Assembly (NCBI RefSeq): GCF_014202495.1
Contig: NZ_JACHHA010000001.1
Location: 124,001 to 188,000, forward strand
Reading direction: 5' to 3'
Length of the DNA: 64,000 bases
Source of the DNA: Cerasibacillus quisquiliarum
GTDB taxonomy: Bacteria > Bacillota > Bacilli > Bacillales > Amphibacillaceae
The stretch's first letter is position 1. Each line of letters begins with the position of its first letter. The notes below the pieces were generated by a model. The model made no database searches, was not told where the DNA came from, and saw nothing but the letters and a program-made list of their open reading frames with translations. This document shows positions 17,853 through 27,776 of this stretch, piece after piece. A program made the translations under genes and the position numbers.

Positions 17853-19142
17853 ATGAAGGAAAAAACCAAGGAATTATTGAACTCAAAGTTTATAAAAAAT
17901 GTTACTATTATGGCGACTGGAGCTGCTGGGGCACAAGCAATAGCAATGCTATTATCTCCTTTTATTACAAGAATATATGGCCCTGAAGCATATGGAATTA
18001 TGGGAACCTTCACATCGATAATAAGTATTATAGCTCCTGTTGCTGCTTTGACCTATCCAATAGCAATAGTTCTACCAAAGAGTGATTTAGATGCAAAAGG
18101 CCTTATACGTCTTTCTTTAATAATTACTGGTACAATATCATTTGTCTCTCTTTTATTAATCACACTTTTTAATAAACAAATTGCAAATGTTTTTAACCTA
18201 AATGAAGTTTCTTCTTTTTTATTTTTAATTCCATTAGTAATTATTTTTGGTGGATTAATGCAAGTTTCAGAACAATGGTTGATCAGAACAAAACAATTTT
18301 CTATAAATGCTAAGGTAACATTTTGGCAGTCTGTCATAATTAATAGTAGTAAAGTTGGAATTGGATTTTTTTATCCTTTTGCATCTGTTTTAGTTATTTT
18401 AACCGTTTTTGCAAATGGTTTAAGAGCTGTAATGATGATTTTCTTTGCCAAAAAATCATCTCATAAGAAAAATATGGTAACTGAAGATAGGAGAAAAAGT
18501 CTAAGGAAATTAGCTAGAGAATATTATGATTTTCCATTATATCGTGCACCAGAAGTGTTTTTAAATGCTGTTTCAAATGGTTTGCCTGTTTTAATGCTTA
18601 CTAGTTTTTTTGGTACAGCTGCAGCAGGCTTTTATACAATTGGAAGAACAGTTTTGTCCATACCTTCTCGGTTAATTGGAAAAGCTGTAGGAGATGTATT
18701 TTATCCTCGTATTGCAGAAGCAGCAAAAGAAGGAGAAAATGTAACAAATCTTATTAAAAAAGCAACATTAGCATTGAGTGGAGTAGGGATAGTTCCATTT
18801 GGTTTAATAGTTTTATTTGGTCCAAAGTTATTTAGTTTTGTCTTTGGATCTGATTGGGTAGTAGCTGGAGAATATGCTAGATGGATAGCATTATGGAGCT
18901 TTTTTGCGTTTATGAATAGACCTAGTGTAATGTCTTTACCCGTCCTAAATGCTCAAAGGTTTCATTTAATATATACAGTAATCATGTTAGTTACTAGATT
19001 ATCAGCCTTAGCAATGGGTTACTTTGTTTTTGAAAGTGATATTGTAGCTGTTGCATTGTTTGGAATATCAGGTGCAATACTTAACTTCGGATTAATTACT
19101 ATTACCTTAAGAATAAGTAAGAAGAAAACACGCCTAGTGTAG
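17853..19142 (+). CDS. Polysaccharide flippase (Wzx, MATE/MOP superfamily)
   Basis: 429 residues, ATG with AAGGAG upstream. About twelve membrane helices. Typical N-terminus for the family: GAAGAQAIAMLLSPFITRIYGPEAYGIMG. Translocates the undecaprenyl-linked repeat unit to the outer face for the polymerase encoded just upstream (21-base gap). Confidence 0.92.
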   Translation: MKEKTKELLNSKFIKNVTIMATGAAGAQAIAMLLSPFITRIYGPEAYGIMGTFTSIISIIAPVAALTYPIAIVLPKSDLDAKGLIRLSLIITGTISFVSLLLITLFNKQIANVFNLNEVSSFLFLIPLVIIFGGLMQVSEQWLIRTKQFSINAKVTFWQSVIINSSKVGIGFFYPFASVLVILTVFANGLRAVMMIFFAKKSSHKKNMVTEDRRKSLRKLAREYYDFPLYRAPEVFLNAVSNGLPVLMLTSFFGTAAAGFYTIGRTVLSIPSRLIGKAVGDVFYPRIAEAAKEGENVTNLIKKATLALSGVGIVPFGLIVLFGPKLFSFVFGSDWVVAGEYARWIALWSFFAFMNRPSVMSLPVLNAQRFHLIYTVIMLVTRLSALAMGYFVFESDIVAVALFGISGAILNFGLITITLRISKKKTRLV

Positions 19143-19177
19143 AATCATGACTATAAATTGAAAGGGTGACAGAAATA

Positions 19178-20101
19178 TTGAAGCGTTATTTAAAAAAGAG
19201 TGATTTAGTAATGTCACTCTATCGTAAATATCTTAGAAAAAAGAGAAGTTTACTTTCGATGCTTTCTCCAACTTTTTCAACTAAATTATTATATAAGGAA
19301 TACTTTGGTAAATCCTTAGATTTAAAGAATCCGGAAACGTTAAATGAGAAAATTCAATGGCTAAAGCTTAATACATATAATAACAACCATTTAGTTACTC
19401 AATGTGCTGATAAATATCAGGTAAGGAAATATGTTGAAGAATCAGGATGCAGCGAAATATTAAATGATTTAATTAATGTATGGGATTCAGTTGATAAGAT
19501 TGAATGGGATATTCTTCCGAATAAGTTCGCTCTTAAAGTTAATCATGGATGTGGATATAATATTATCTGTAATGATAAAAGCAAACTCAATATAAAAAGA
19601 GCTGAAGCGCAGTTAGAGAAGTGGATGAAGGAAGATTTTTGGAAGTTTCGTGCAGAGATTAATTATAAGTATATACCCAAAAGAATAATTTGTGAAAAGT
19701 ATATTGAAACAGAAAGCGGATTACTGCCAGATGATTATAAATTTTATTGTTTTAACGGTGAACCAAAGTTCGTTATGCTTTGTGTTGGAAGAGAAAAGGG
19801 AAGACCTAAGTTTTATTACTTTGATCGTGAATGGAATTTAATGCTTTACACAAGAGATGCAATAGAAAATCCAGATATTAAAATTGAGAAACCAGACGGT
19901 ATAGATGAAATGTTTAAATACGCCGAAAAGCTATGCAAACCTTTCCCGTTTGTTAGAGCAGACTTTTATTTAGATAAAGGCAAAACTATTTTTGGTGAGT
20001 TAACATTTACACCATCGGCTGGTTTAGATACTAAGCGTTTGCCTGAAACGGATAAAATTCTTGGGGATTTTTTAAAGCTTCCAATAGACAATAAACGTTA
20101 A
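19178..20101 (+). CDS. TupA-like ATP-grasp protein
   Basis: 307 residues. The start is set at the TTG at 19178, nine bases after AAAGGGTGA; a GTG at 19166 lies inside that site. The family signature is clear: NEKIQWLKL early, CADKYQVRKYV, NKFALKVNHGCGYNIIC, then the ATP-grasp core EKYI, DYKFYCFNGEPKFV, and VRADFYLDKGKTIFGELTFTPSAG at the C-terminus. TupA-like ATP-grasp proteins occur in teichuronopeptide and capsule loci and are proposed to form peptide/amide links on polysaccharide. Lies directly before the opine-dehydrogenase family gene (28 bases). Confidence 0.85.
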   Translation: MKRYLKKSDLVMSLYRKYLRKKRSLLSMLSPTFSTKLLYKEYFGKSLDLKNPETLNEKIQWLKLNTYNNNHLVTQCADKYQVRKYVEESGCSEILNDLINVWDSVDKIEWDILPNKFALKVNHGCGYNIICNDKSKLNIKRAEAQLEKWMKEDFWKFRAEINYKYIPKRIICEKYIETESGLLPDDYKFYCFNGEPKFVMLCVGREKGRPKFYYFDREWNLMLYTRDAIENPDIKIEKPDGIDEMFKYAEKLCKPFPFVRADFYLDKGKTIFGELTFTPSAGLDTKRLPETDKILGDFLKLPIDNKR

Positions 20102-20129
20102 GAATACATAAAAGAGTGGAGGAGTAATT

Positions 20130-21203
20130 ATGAAAGTAGCAATTTTAGGTGCGGGAAATGCCGGATGTGCTGTAGCTGCTGATTTATCTATTAGAGGTTA
20201 TGATGTAACACTAATTAAAACTACTGATTCAATGCACAATGACAATTTTCAATATTTGTTAGAAAATAATGGTGAAATAAAATTAGTAGAAAATAATGAA
20301 GCTAAAACTACGAGAATTAATGTGGTGACGAGAGACTTATCCGAACTATCAAAGGCAGATATAGTAATTGTTTATATTCAAACTAATTATCATGAAGAAT
20401 TGATAAAGAGAATGGTAGAGTATATTAAAGATAATCAAATTATAGTTTTTAATCCGGGATATTTTTCAACTGCTTATATGTTAAAGCATTGTAAAAGTGA
20501 TAATATTACAATTGTAGAGGCTCAGAGTTCATTTATTGATTGTCGAATAATTGAACCTGGTGTTATTAAAGTTGGATTCAGAAATGTAAGAAATCCTATA
20601 GGAATATATCCAATAAAAGATACTTCAAAAGCGAAAGAAAAACTTGATAGATTAGGATTTCCTTTTGAATATTTATCTTCAGTTGTGGAAGCTGCTTTAC
20701 ATAATCCGAACTTAATCGTTCATACAGTTGGTGCTGTTATGAGTATCCCACGTATTGAAAAAACAAAAGGTGATTACGTTATGTATCACGAAGTATTTAC
20801 ACCTAGTGTGTGGAATATATTGGAAAAATTAGATAGTGAAAAAATGGATGTACTCGAAAAGTTAGGATTTGAAAGACTTTCCTATGTTGAGGCCTGTAAA
20901 TATCGCAACACATTAGATGACACTCGTGATGCTAAGGAAGTATTCTTTTGGTATGCAGCAATGCCTACAAGAGCTAAAGGCCCCGTTTCGGTTGATTCTA
21001 GATATATAACAGAAGATGTTCCACAAGGTCTTGTGATGCTTGAAGCGATAGCAAAACAACTCAATATAGAAACGCCAATTTGTACTGCTTTAATTGAAAT
21101 GGCATCGGCAGCTTTAGGGAGAGATATGCGTAAAGAAGGTAGAACACCTGAACGATTAGGGGAAGAAAACATTAAGAAAATACTTAATGATACATTAAAG
21201 TGA
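20130..21203 (+). CDS. NAD(P)-dependent opine (octopine/nopaline) dehydrogenase family
   Basis: 357 residues, ATG with GGAGGAG upstream. N-terminal dinucleotide-binding GAGNAGCAVAADLS (residues 7-20). The C-terminal octopine-dehydrogenase domain has NPNLIVHTVGAVM with the catalytic His, and a second conserved segment after it. Such enzymes join an amino group to a 2-keto acid by reductive amination. In some surface-polysaccharide loci (e.g. alanopine-bearing Providencia O-antigens) they make N-(1-carboxyethyl)amino acids that are amide-linked to amino sugars. With the CapK-like ligase and two ATP-grasp genes the same is plausible here (inference). Confidence 0.88.
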   Translation: MKVAILGAGNAGCAVAADLSIRGYDVTLIKTTDSMHNDNFQYLLENNGEIKLVENNEAKTTRINVVTRDLSELSKADIVIVYIQTNYHEELIKRMVEYIKDNQIIVFNPGYFSTAYMLKHCKSDNITIVEAQSSFIDCRIIEPGVIKVGFRNVRNPIGIYPIKDTSKAKEKLDRLGFPFEYLSSVVEAALHNPNLIVHTVGAVMSIPRIEKTKGDYVMYHEVFTPSVWNILEKLDSEKMDVLEKLGFERLSYVEACKYRNTLDDTRDAKEVFFWYAAMPTRAKGPVSVDSRYITEDVPQGLVMLEAIAKQLNIETPICTALIEMASAALGRDMRKEGRTPERLGEENIKKILNDTLK

Positions 21204-21275
21204 TAAAGAATCCATAACATTATTATACATTACATAAATTTAGTGCATGTACAAATCAATTTAGGAGGCATCCCC

Positions 21276-22442
21276 ATGAAACTCACAGTCGCCGGGACAG
21301 GCTATGTCGGCCTATCAAATGCTGTCTTACTATCCCAACATAATGAAGTCACAGCATTTGATATCGTAGAAGAGAAGGTTGATTTAATTAATCATAAAAA
21401 ATCTCCAATTGTTGATCCGGAGATAGAAGATTTTTTAGCGAATAAATCGCTGAATCTTAAAGCAACAACGGATTATAAAGAAGCGTTTAAAGATGCGGAC
21501 TATATCATTATTTCTACACCGACGAATTATGATCCGGAGAAAGATTATTTTGATACAAGTTCTGTTGAAACAGTGATTGAACAAGTTCTATCTGTAAATC
21601 CGACTGCGACGATGGTTATTAAGTCAACCATTCCGGTCGGCTATACGAAAGCAGTACGTAAGAAGTTTTCAACTGAAAATATTATTTTTTCGCCGGAATT
21701 TTTACGTGAGGGAAGAGCATTATATGATAATTTATATCCGTCACGTATTATTGTCGGAGAGAGATCAGAGCGGGCTAAGAAGTTTGCCGAGTTGCTTAAA
21801 GAGGGTGCGATTAAAGAAGATATTCCGGTTCTTTTTACGGATTCAACTGAAGCGGAAGCGATTAAATTATTTGCGAATACATATTTAGCGATGCGCGTGT
21901 CATTTTTTAATGAATTGGACACATATGCGGAAATAAAAGGGCTCGATACACAGCAGATTATTGAAGGGGTCGGACTAGATCCACGTATTGGTGATCACTA
22001 CAATAACCCGTCATTCGGTTACGGTGGTTATTGTTTGCCGAAAGATACGAAACAATTACTTGCTAATTTCAAAGGTATTCCTAATAATATGATTACAGCC
22101 ATAGTTGAGGCGAATGATACGCGTAAGCGCCATATTGCTAATCAGATATTAGCGAGACAACCTAAAATCGTCGGAATATATCGGCTAACGATGAAGACAG
22201 GGTCGGATAATTTCCGTCAATCAGCTATTCAAGATGTCATTAATCATATCAAACGAGACGGTGTTGAAGTCGTTATTTATGAACCCGTATTAGAAAAAGC
22301 TGAGTTTGACGGTTCGAAAGTTATAAAAGACTTTGCCGAGTTTAAGGAAGTTAGTGATGTTATCGTTGCTAATCGCTTATCTGATGAGCTAAAAGATGTG
22401 AAAGATAAAGTGTATACACGTGATGTGTTTTCACGAGACTAA
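21276..22442 (+). CDS. ugd: UDP-glucose 6-dehydrogenase
   Basis: 388 residues from the ATG at 21276 (AGGAGG). Matches the short Ugd/Cap3A class: [22 protein letters not shown] at the N-terminus, [17 protein letters not shown], and the catalytic Cys in [14 protein letters not shown] about residue 258. Oxidises UDP-glucose to UDP-glucuronate in two NAD steps. The first 90 bp are more GC-rich than the upstream genes, and the gene has its own ribosome binding site and a terminator, which marks the right border of the variable cassette. Confidence 0.95.
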   Translation: MKLTVAGTGYVGLSNAVLLSQHNEVTAFDIVEEKVDLINHKKSPIVDPEIEDFLANKSLNLKATTDYKEAFKDADYIIISTPTNYDPEKDYFDTSSVETVIEQVLSVNPTATMVIKSTIPVGYTKAVRKKFSTENIIFSPEFLREGRALYDNLYPSRIIVGERSERAKKFAELLKEGAIKEDIPVLFTDSTEAEAIKLFANTYLAMRVSFFNELDTYAEIKGLDTQQIIEGVGLDPRIGDHYNNPSFGYGGYCLPKDTKQLLANFKGIPNNMITAIVEANDTRKRHIANQILARQPKIVGIYRLTMKTGSDNFRQSAIQDVINHIKRDGVEVVIYEPVLEKAEFDGSKVIKDFAEFKEVSDVIVANRLSDELKDVKDKVYTRDVFSRD

Positions 22443-22446
22443 ATAA

Positions 22447-22486
22447 GGATTAGCCTGCACGTTTTAGTTGCAGGCTTTTTTCAAAG
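22447..22486 (+). terminator. Intrinsic terminator after ugd
   Basis: GCCTGCA / TGCAGGC hairpin with a 9-base loop followed by TTTTTT, ending the exopolysaccharide operon before the phosphoglucomutase gene. Confidence 0.88.
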
Positions 22487-22519
22487 AAAGGGTTTCAGAT
22501 ACGAGGAGGCTTGATAGAA

Positions 22520-24250
22520 ATGACATGGCAAGAGAACTATAATCGCTGGATTCATTTTGCTGAATTAGATGGGGAATTAAAGGAGCAATTAACGGATTTA
22601 AAAGATGATCGAACAGCTTTAGAAGATGCATTTTATAAACATTTAGAGTTCGGAACAGGTGGCATGCGTGGCATTATTGGGCCTGGCACAAATCGAATGA
22701 ATATATATACAGTACGAAAGGCTGCAGAAGGGTTAGCGCGCTATATTGAAGAACAAGGTCATATCGCGAAAAGCCGCGGTGTTGTCATTGCCTATGATTC
22801 ACGCCATAAATCGAAGGACTTTGCGATGGAGGCTGCGAAAGTACTAGGTCATCATGGCATTCAAGTTTATGTCTTTGAATCACTTCGCACGACCCCAGAG
22901 CTATCATTTGCGGTACGTTTTTTACATGCGTTTAGTGGTATCGTTATTACCGCAAGCCATAACCCACCAGAGTACAATGGGTTTAAAGTGTATGGGGAAG
23001 ACGGTGCGCAATTTGCTTCAGAAGCTGCGAACGTATTAGTGGGCAAAGTGAATGAAGTTGAAAATGAGTTAGAGATACCTGTGGCAGAAGAAGAGTCATT
23101 AAAAGAATCTGGGCTTTTATCGATAATCGGTGACACAGTCGATCAAGCATATTTAAAACAGTTAGAAACGATTACCGTTAACCGTGATGCCATCGAACAA
23201 GTAGCTGATGACTTTAAAATCGTCTATACACCACTTCACGGAACAGGGAACCATCCAGTAAGAAAAGGTTTAGCACAAGTCGGTTTTAAACATGTTTACG
23301 TCGTTAAAGAGCAAGAACTGCCAGATGATGCTTTCCCAACGGTTGATTATCCAAATCCTGAAGAACCAGCTGCCTTTAAGTTGGCGATTGAATATGGTAA
23401 GAAACATGACGCTCATATTTTATTAGCGACTGACCCTGATACAGATCGCGTCGGTGTTGCTGTTAAAAATCGCGAAGGTGAATACCAACTGTTAACAGGT
23501 AACCAAATTGGTGCGTTATTACTTCACTATCTGATAACTGAAAAAGCGAAGAAAAATGAACTCCCGGAAAATGCGACTGTTTTAAAAACAATCGTCACAT
23601 CTGAATTAGGTCGTGATATTGCCAAAGCTTATGGGCTAGACACAATCGATACGTTAACAGGATTTAAATATATTAGTGAGAAAATCAAAGAATTTGAAGA
23701 CCGTGGGGACCGTTCTTTCCTCATTGGTTATGAAGAAAGCTACGGATATTTAATCGGTGAATTTGTACGAGATAAAGATGCCATCCAAGCGTGTATCCTT
23801 ATCGCCGAAATTGCTGCTTTCTATCATACACAAGATATGACCTTGTATGATGCCTTAATGGATATTTTCGCAAAATATGGCTATTATCGTGAAGGATTAA
23901 AGTCATTAACATTAGAAGGAAAAACAGGCGTTGAGAAAATTGCTGCTATTATGAACGACTTCCGAGAAAATCCTCCAGCTAAAGTAGCCGGAAAACAAGT
24001 CGTTGTCCGTGAAGATTATCAATCTAGTAAACGAACGTTTGTCGATAAGGGTGTGGAAGAAACAATTACACTGCCAGTATCTAATGTACTCAAATACAAA
24101 CTTGAAGATGACTCGTGGATCTGCATTCGCCCATCCGGCACCGAACCGAAAATTAAATTTTATTTTGGTGTAAGAGGGGAGACGCTGGAAGAAAGTCGGG
24201 AGATGTTGGAGAAGTTAATTGATGACGTGATGGGGAGAGTTGGGGAATAA
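22520..24250 (+). CDS. pgcA: Alpha-phosphoglucomutase (PgcA type)
   Basis: 576 residues from the ATG at 22520 (AGGAGG, 10-base spacer); a TTG three codons upstream is too close to the ribosome binding site. Hexose-phosphate mutase signatures: the active serine in [17 protein letters not shown], the metal loop [11 protein letters not shown], the sugar-binding GYEESYGY, and the phosphate-binding [13 protein letters not shown]. Interconverts glucose-6- and glucose-1-phosphate and so feeds GalU and Ugd. Length is usual for the B. subtilis PgcA (YhxB) subgroup. Followed by a terminator. Confidence 0.95.
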   Translation: MTWQENYNRWIHFAELDGELKEQLTDLKDDRTALEDAFYKHLEFGTGGMRGIIGPGTNRMNIYTVRKAAEGLARYIEEQGHIAKSRGVVIAYDSRHKSKDFAMEAAKVLGHHGIQVYVFESLRTTPELSFAVRFLHAFSGIVITASHNPPEYNGFKVYGEDGAQFASEAANVLVGKVNEVENELEIPVAEEESLKESGLLSIIGDTVDQAYLKQLETITVNRDAIEQVADDFKIVYTPLHGTGNHPVRKGLAQVGFKHVYVVKEQELPDDAFPTVDYPNPEEPAAFKLAIEYGKKHDAHILLATDPDTDRVGVAVKNREGEYQLLTGNQIGALLLHYLITEKAKKNELPENATVLKTIVTSELGRDIAKAYGLDTIDTLTGFKYISEKIKEFEDRGDRSFLIGYEESYGYLIGEFVRDKDAIQACILIAEIAAFYHTQDMTLYDALMDIFAKYGYYREGLKSLTLEGKTGVEKIAAIMNDFRENPPAKVAGKQVVVREDYQSSKRTFVDKGVEETITLPVSNVLKYKLEDDSWICIRPSGTEPKIKFYFGVRGETLEESREMLEKLIDDVMGRVGE

Positions 24251-24261
24251 ATATTAAAAAA

Positions 24262-24308
24262 ATAGAATCCCATAGACGGTTGCGCTTATATCGTCTGTGG
24301 GATTTTGT
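24262..24308 (+). terminator. Terminator after phosphoglucomutase
   Basis: AATCCCATAGACG and CGTCTGTGGGATT arms with a short loop, then TTTTG. A second weaker hairpin (CCACTG/CAGTGG then TTTTAT) follows at 24343-24372. Confidence 0.75.
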
Positions 24309-24538
24309 TATGGTTTTGTTTTGGATATAACTTTAACCCGTCCACTGCTCAAACAGACCAGTGGGCTTTTATATGTTTAAATGTCGTTTATTCATTTTAT
24401 CTTTTAAATGTTAAAGTAAATCACATTCCAATTGCATGTAATGCAAAAGACGTATCTGTTAAATGGGAGCTCCAATTGTCATAATATTTTACAGTGATAC
24501 ATAAGCATATAAAAAAATAATACAATTTCACAGGTGAG

Positions 24539-25633
24539 GTGTCATGTATTAAAGTATTAAGTCTATCAGGATCTGCTTATGAAATTGGTAAGCAACACGG
24601 AAAATGGGCTAAGGAGGAGGTTGCATATAGTTTAGATTCTTATGAAAAGTTATTTTGGTATGAGAGGAATCTTTCCTGGGAACAAGCTGTTGAATTAGCG
24701 AAACAGCATATCAATACGATAGAAGAGGTTAATACTGAATTGCTTGAAGAAATGGCAGGTGTTGCTGATGGCGCGTCAGTTCGGTTTGAAGATATTTTAA
24801 CATTAAATGCTAGAAGTGAAATTGCGCTAACTGGTAATAAATTTGATGGTTGTACGAGTGTTTCTGTAATGCCGCCGCTAAGTGATAAGGCTTATTTGGC
24901 ACAAACATGGGATTGGCGACCTTCACAGACGAGAAGTTTAATTGCATTAAAAATAAATCATAAAGATACAAAAATTAACATGATAACAGAAGGAGGGATT
25001 ATCGGTAAAATAGGATGTAATCATCATGGTCTCGGTGTTTGTTTAAATGCTTTAAGGACGGATATCAAATCTCATACATTGCCAGTCCATTTAGGATTAA
25101 GAGAAGTTTTAAATAGTACGGATATTGAAGAAGCTAAGCATAAAGTTAAAGATGGAAAGATTGCTTCATCTGTCAACATGTTAATGGCTCAACATCAATT
25201 TAATGCCCCCCAAGCACTTAACATCGAATTATCCCCGATTCATTCCGATGAACGAGAAACAAAATCAAATTATTTATATCATACAAACCATTTCTGTTCC
25301 CATATTATGAGGCAAAAAATAAAAGAAAATAATGTTCGAGTGGCAAAGAATTCAGTCATTAGAAAGGAAAGAATGAAGGAACTCATTATGACAAGTATTC
25401 AATCTAAAAAAACGATAGATAAGCAAGTTATTCGAAAATGGTTATCTGATCACGATAATGAACCATTTTCGATTTGTAGACATAAAGATCACCATACATC
25501 AGAGTATGTAGATACGATTACAGCTTTTGTAGTTATTATGAATTTAACAGATAAAACGATGAAACTATTAGAAGGTCAACCTTGTAACCCTATAAAAGAG
25601 TATCACTTCACTTTTGAGCGGGAGGAAAAGTAA
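24539..25633 (+). CDS. C45-family (isopenicillin-N acyltransferase-like) hydrolase
   Basis: 364 residues. The GTG at 24539 is taken because the family N-terminus (KVLSLSGSAYEIGKQHG) starts there, although the spacing to AGGTGAG is tight, so the start is uncertain. The Ntn-hydrolase core shows the autoprocessing Cys in FDGCTSVSV about residue 103, preceded by LNARSEI and followed by TWDWRPSQ, ITEGGIIGKIG and GLGVCLNAL. Members deacylate or acylate small amides and peptides. It lies before an M20 peptidase remnant and a YfcC-type transporter, suggesting a former catabolic cluster for an acylated amino acid or peptide (inference). Confidence 0.85.
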   Translation: MSCIKVLSLSGSAYEIGKQHGKWAKEEVAYSLDSYEKLFWYERNLSWEQAVELAKQHINTIEEVNTELLEEMAGVADGASVRFEDILTLNARSEIALTGNKFDGCTSVSVMPPLSDKAYLAQTWDWRPSQTRSLIALKINHKDTKINMITEGGIIGKIGCNHHGLGVCLNALRTDIKSHTLPVHLGLREVLNSTDIEEAKHKVKDGKIASSVNMLMAQHQFNAPQALNIELSPIHSDERETKSNYLYHTNHFCSHIMRQKIKENNVRVAKNSVIRKERMKELIMTSIQSKKTIDKQVIRKWLSDHDNEPFSICRHKDHHTSEYVDTITAFVVIMNLTDKTMKLLEGQPCNPIKEYHFTFEREEK

Positions 25634-25681
25634 CACACTGAGTCTAGGAGCGGTGAAGGGGCGAGCGATAGCGACCTATAG

Positions 25682-25919
25682 TCGCGCGATTTTGCCCCTG
25701 TGTCGCGCGCTTTTAACCCCGGGTTGCGCGATTGTACCATGAGGTCGCTCGATTTCGACCTGCCATCGCTCGATTTCAGTCATCCACCGCTCGATTTCAG
25801 CCCGTCGGCGCTCGATTTCAGTCACCCAGTGCTCGATTTCAGTCATCCACCGCTCGATTTCAGTCCGTCGGCGCTCGATTTCAGTCATCCACCGCTCGAT
25901 TTCTATCCATCGGCGCTCG
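25682..25919. repeat. 21-bp repeat array A (12 units)
   Basis: Core positions recur every 21 bp from 25682 to 25913. Units read CGCTCGATTTCAGTCATCCAC and variants (CGCGCGATTTT at the left end), the reverse orientation of the arrays at 33.9, 46.0 and 62.4 kb. The left three units have the CGCGCG core and the rest have GCTCG. The translatable frames (PPLDFSH-like) are a by-product of the 7-codon period, not a protein. The array abuts a truncated peptidase gene. Confidence 0.95.
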
Positions 25920-26124
25920 AATTATTCAAGAGGAAGCTCGCAAAATCAGTTTAACCATTTTCCACACTTCAACAGGTGGGGGGTCTGATGCATCGTTTCC
26001 TGCATCACTCGGTGTGCCCACAGTAGATGGATTAGGTCCTGTCGGTGGGAACCAACATAGTGAAGATGAGTATTTAGAAATTGCTAGTCTAATTGTTAGA
26101 GAGAAATTTTTCATCAGAATATGA
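25920..26124 (+). pseudogene. M20-family metallopeptidase, C-terminal remnant
   Basis: About 65 codons match the C-terminus of carboxypeptidase-G2/ArgE-like M20 peptidases: TGGGSDASFPASLGVPTVDG, then LGPVGGNQHSEDEYLEIASL with the His metal ligand. The rest of the gene is missing and repeat array A occupies its place directly upstream, with no ribosome binding site or start. It sits 39 bp before the transporter gene, so the intact peptidase was probably co-transcribed with it. Confidence 0.8.
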
Positions 26125-26163
26125 TGACGTTTAGGTGAAGAATAAAATATAAGGAGGCAATCT

Positions 26164-27576
26164 ATGGAAAAAGGAGCAGTTAAAAAGTCAAGAAGATTTG
26201 TTATGCCAGACGCATTCATCATTATTTTCAGTATTGTAACTTTAGCTGCGATTGCAACACATTTTATTCCGGCAGGTTCATATGAACGTGAGACCGTTGA
26301 TGAAATAACGAAAGTCGTTCCTGGAAGTTATGAAAAAATAGCATCTAATCCGGCTAACTTGCTTGACTTATTTAGTGCCATTCCAAAAGGCATGGTGGAA
26401 TCTGCGAATATTATATTTCTCATTTTTATTATTGGTGGGATTGTTTATATCATTGAATCGACAGGTGCGATTACATCTGGTATTCATACACTCATTCAAA
26501 AAACTAGTGGAAGATATATGCTCTTAATAGCAACAGTTAGTGGTATATTCGGGATCTTAGCGTCAATGGGTATTGCAGCAAATGCTGTCATCGCTTTTAT
26601 ACCGATAGGGATTGCTTTAGCAAGATCACTCAAATTAGATGCTATTGTCGGAGTAGCTACGGTTTACTTAGGTTATTACTCTGGAATGATTGCTGGTATT
26701 TTCGACCCGACCATATTAGGCTTAGCGCAAACAATTGCAGAATTACCATTGTTCTCTGGCATGTTATTGCGTGTATTTTTATTTTTAGCTCTCATCACGA
26801 TTACGATTATTTATACAAATCTTTATGCAAAAAAGGTAAAAAACAACCCGGAAAAGTCATTTATGGGAAGCAAGCTATTTGGAAATTTACCAAATGATAC
26901 AAAAGTAGAAGACCGTAACCTTATTATAACTGGCAGACAGAAGCTGATTTTACTTACATTTTTATTATTTATCGTCACTTTTATTTACGGTGCTTTTAAT
27001 CATGACTGGGGTATAAGCGAACTGTCTGGTATTTTTTTAATGATGGGTGTCGTTATAGCGTTCATCGCGCGAATAAGCCCGAATGAATTTATTAGTCAAT
27101 TTATTGCAGGAGCGAAGTCAATTGTATATGGTGCTTTAGTTGTTGGTCTTGCGAGAGCCGTCATCGTTATTTTAAATGAAGGTGCGATACTGGATACGAT
27201 TGTTTATTATGCTCTTGGTCCATTAGAGTCGACTTCGATTTATGTAGGTGCTCAATTATTATATGTGTTTAATTTATTGTTTAATATTTTAGTTACATCT
27301 GGAACCGGGCAAGCGGCAATCATTATGCCACTTATGGTTCCTATCGTAGATTTATTAGGGATAACGAGACAAACCGGTGCGCTTATTCTCATGCTAGGCG
27401 ATGGTTTCACGAATATAATTACACCAACTTCAGGTGTGCTAATGGCTGTTCTTGCAGTTGGCGGTATTAATTGGGTGAAGTGGGTGCGATTTGTCTTCCC
27501 ATTATTATTAATGTGGATGATTGTCGGATCTATTGCCATTACGATCGCCATCTTTATCGGATACGGCCCATTTTAG
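26164..27576 (+). CDS. YfcC-family (DcuC-like) membrane transporter
   Basis: 470 residues, ATG with AAGGAGG. Twelve or so membrane helices. N-terminal cytoplasmic lead VKKSRRFVMPDAF, then ATHFIPAGSYERE, a conserved feature of the YfcC/C4-dicarboxylate carrier family. The second half contains NILVTSGTGQAAIIMPLM and TNIITPTSGVLMA, the two Thr/Ser-Gly re-entrant loops. Substrates of most members are unproven (basic amino acids, peptides or carboxylates have been proposed). The neighbouring C45 and M20 hydrolase sequences suggest an amino-acid or peptide substrate (inference). Confidence 0.88.
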   Translation: MEKGAVKKSRRFVMPDAFIIIFSIVTLAAIATHFIPAGSYERETVDEITKVVPGSYEKIASNPANLLDLFSAIPKGMVESANIIFLIFIIGGIVYIIESTGAITSGIHTLIQKTSGRYMLLIATVSGIFGILASMGIAANAVIAFIPIGIALARSLKLDAIVGVATVYLGYYSGMIAGIFDPTILGLAQTIAELPLFSGMLLRVFLFLALITITIIYTNLYAKKVKNNPEKSFMGSKLFGNLPNDTKVEDRNLIITGRQKLILLTFLLFIVTFIYGAFNHDWGISELSGIFLMMGVVIAFIARISPNEFISQFIAGAKSIVYGALVVGLARAVIVILNEGAILDTIVYYALGPLESTSIYVGAQLLYVFNLLFNILVTSGTGQAAIIMPLMVPIVDLLGITRQTGALILMLGDGFTNIITPTSGVLMAVLAVGGINWVKWVRFVFPLLLMWMIVGSIAITIAIFIGYGPF

Positions 27577-27642
27577 TATTTTATTATTAATAGTAACAAA
27601 CATGCCCCTTATCATCTGTTAGTTGGTTTATGTCTAGTGATC

Positions 27643-27680
27643 AGCCCTGGGCGGAATGTTATTACCCAGGGTAAATATTT
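27643..27680. terminator. Probable terminator between convergent genes
   Basis: CCCTGGG (27645) and CCCAGGG (27665) form a hairpin with a 13-base loop, followed by TAAATATTTT. The T-run is weak. Confidence 0.5.
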
Positions 27681-27776
27681 TAAGACTCTATTAAATTGTA
27701 AGAACTCCTTTATTGAGCATTGATAAGAAACATGCTTATTAACGAATCATGTTCTGTACTAATGTTAAATAGTTAA

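Noticed and set aside
25676-25954. Frames encoding PPLDFSH- or IERRRTE-type repeats
   Set aside because: By-product of repeat array A; no start signals.
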